5,554 nt of DNA from an uncultured Spartobacteria bacterium (GTDB lineage: Bacteria > Verrucomicrobiota > Verrucomicrobiia > Chthoniobacterales > JAATET01): positions 1-5,554 of the forward strand of contig CALGTD010000049.1 of assembly GCA_937901895.1 (NCBI GenBank). The letters run 5' to 3'. Made by a program: the position numbers and the translations under genes. Positions within the stretch are counted from its first letter, which is position 1. Each line of letters begins with the position of its first letter. Positions 5,351-5,554 of the stretch are shown here, in pieces. Below the pieces are notes generated by a model. It searched no databases. It was given only the letters and a program-made list of their open reading frames with translations, and was not told where the DNA came from.

Positions 5351-5554
5351 ATGGTGGCTGTACATGCCTACGGCGAAGAGCTGATCAATCCCTTGGACAC
5401 TCTGGAGTGCGTGGCTGCTGGTCATGACTGGACTGTCGACCGCAGTGGCGAGGATGAGATCAACATCCTGATCCCGGGATCCTGGACCGATCTCCATTTG
5501 TGCATCAACTGGCGCGACGACCTTGAGGGACTGCACCTTGCTTGCGGCTTCGAC
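5351..5554 (+). CDS. YbjN-domain protein, C-terminus cut by window edge
   Basis: An open frame of 68 codons starts at ATG 5351 and runs off the right end. It begins MVAVHAYGEELINPLDTLEC. It then reads HDWTVDRSGEDEINILIPG and 'WTDLHLCINWRDDLEGLHLACGFD'. The pattern 'NP.D..E...A...W...R...DEI...I.G.W.D.H......D.EALHLAC.FD' is that of YbjN-family proteins common in alphaproteobacteria, which have a type III secretion chaperone-like fold and are usually about 160-170 residues. Their biochemical role is poorly known; E. coli YbjN has been linked to stress and motility. An in-frame TAG at 5291, no ATG or GTG between it and 5351, and the strong Shine-Dalgarno support this start. In alphaproteobacteria a proC gene often follows, which would lie outside the window. 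Confidence 0.82.
   Translation, partial: MVAVHAYGEELINPLDTLECVAAGHDWTVDRSGEDEINILIPGSWTDLHLCINWRDDLEGLHLACGFD

Noticed and set aside
4127..5536. Minus-strand open frame of 469 codons
   Set aside because: It crosses tRNA-Leu, ubiE, the join and ybjN on the opposite strand, and has no recognisable domain. High GC content explains the lack of stops.
1..5554. CRISPR array, insertion sequence, attachment site, toxin-antitoxin or phage defence genes
   Set aside because: I saw no regularly spaced repeats, transposase motifs, terminal inverted repeats or defence-family domains on either strand. Both tRNA genes lack a nearby duplicated 3' end or integrase.

Overview
The window holds two unlike stretches of DNA that meet near position 4930-4945. 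Positions 1 to about 4930 are GC-rich, with short gene gaps and gene starts that lack a Shine-Dalgarno motif. Gene content suggests a menaquinone-using Gram-negative bacterium with an outer membrane: a periplasmic SurA/PrsA-like parvulin, a lipoprotein cyclophilin, YgfZ and MenG/UbiE. A Verrucomicrobiota-like source is my best guess, but it rests on overall impression and not on a marker. From about 4946 to the right end the DNA looks alphaproteobacterial. It has the coiled-coil C-terminus of a UbiK (BMFP/YqiC) protein, then a YbjN-family gene with a strong Shine-Dalgarno, and the DNA between them is clearly less GC-rich.

Layout: the minus strand carries one tight gene run, read right to left. 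It starts with a secreted parvulin-type peptidyl-prolyl isomerase (4287-3199), then a beta-hydroxyacid-dehydrogenase-family NAD(P) oxidoreductase (3186-2242) and a YgfZ/GcvT-like folate-binding protein (2240-1371). A cyclophilin-type lipoprotein isomerase (1389-715) follows, then tRNA-Tyr(GUA) (704-620) and, after about 160 bases, a class I SAM-dependent methyltransferase cut off by the left edge (461-1). Gaps of 12, 1, -19 and 10 bases suggest that the first four genes and the tRNA share a transcript.

The plus strand carries tRNA-Leu(CAG) (4399-4483), divergent from the parvulin gene, and then ubiE/menG (from 4529). The ubiE frame is normal for about 139 residues. Just before the expected conserved 'RVLxPGG' segment it runs, without a frame break, into a UbiK-like coiled coil that ends at 5071. 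The two families share a 'VREMAR'-like hexapeptide at the join. A chimeric assembly or cloning join between two organisms is the simplest reading, and an in-frame gene fusion is the less likely one.

Functionally, the minus-strand run combines two extracytoplasmic proline isomerases of different families with YgfZ, which helps iron-sulphur enzyme maintenance, and a dehydrogenase of unknown substrate. The methyltransferase on the plus strand would make menaquinone. I see no CRISPR array, insertion sequence, phage gene or defence system.
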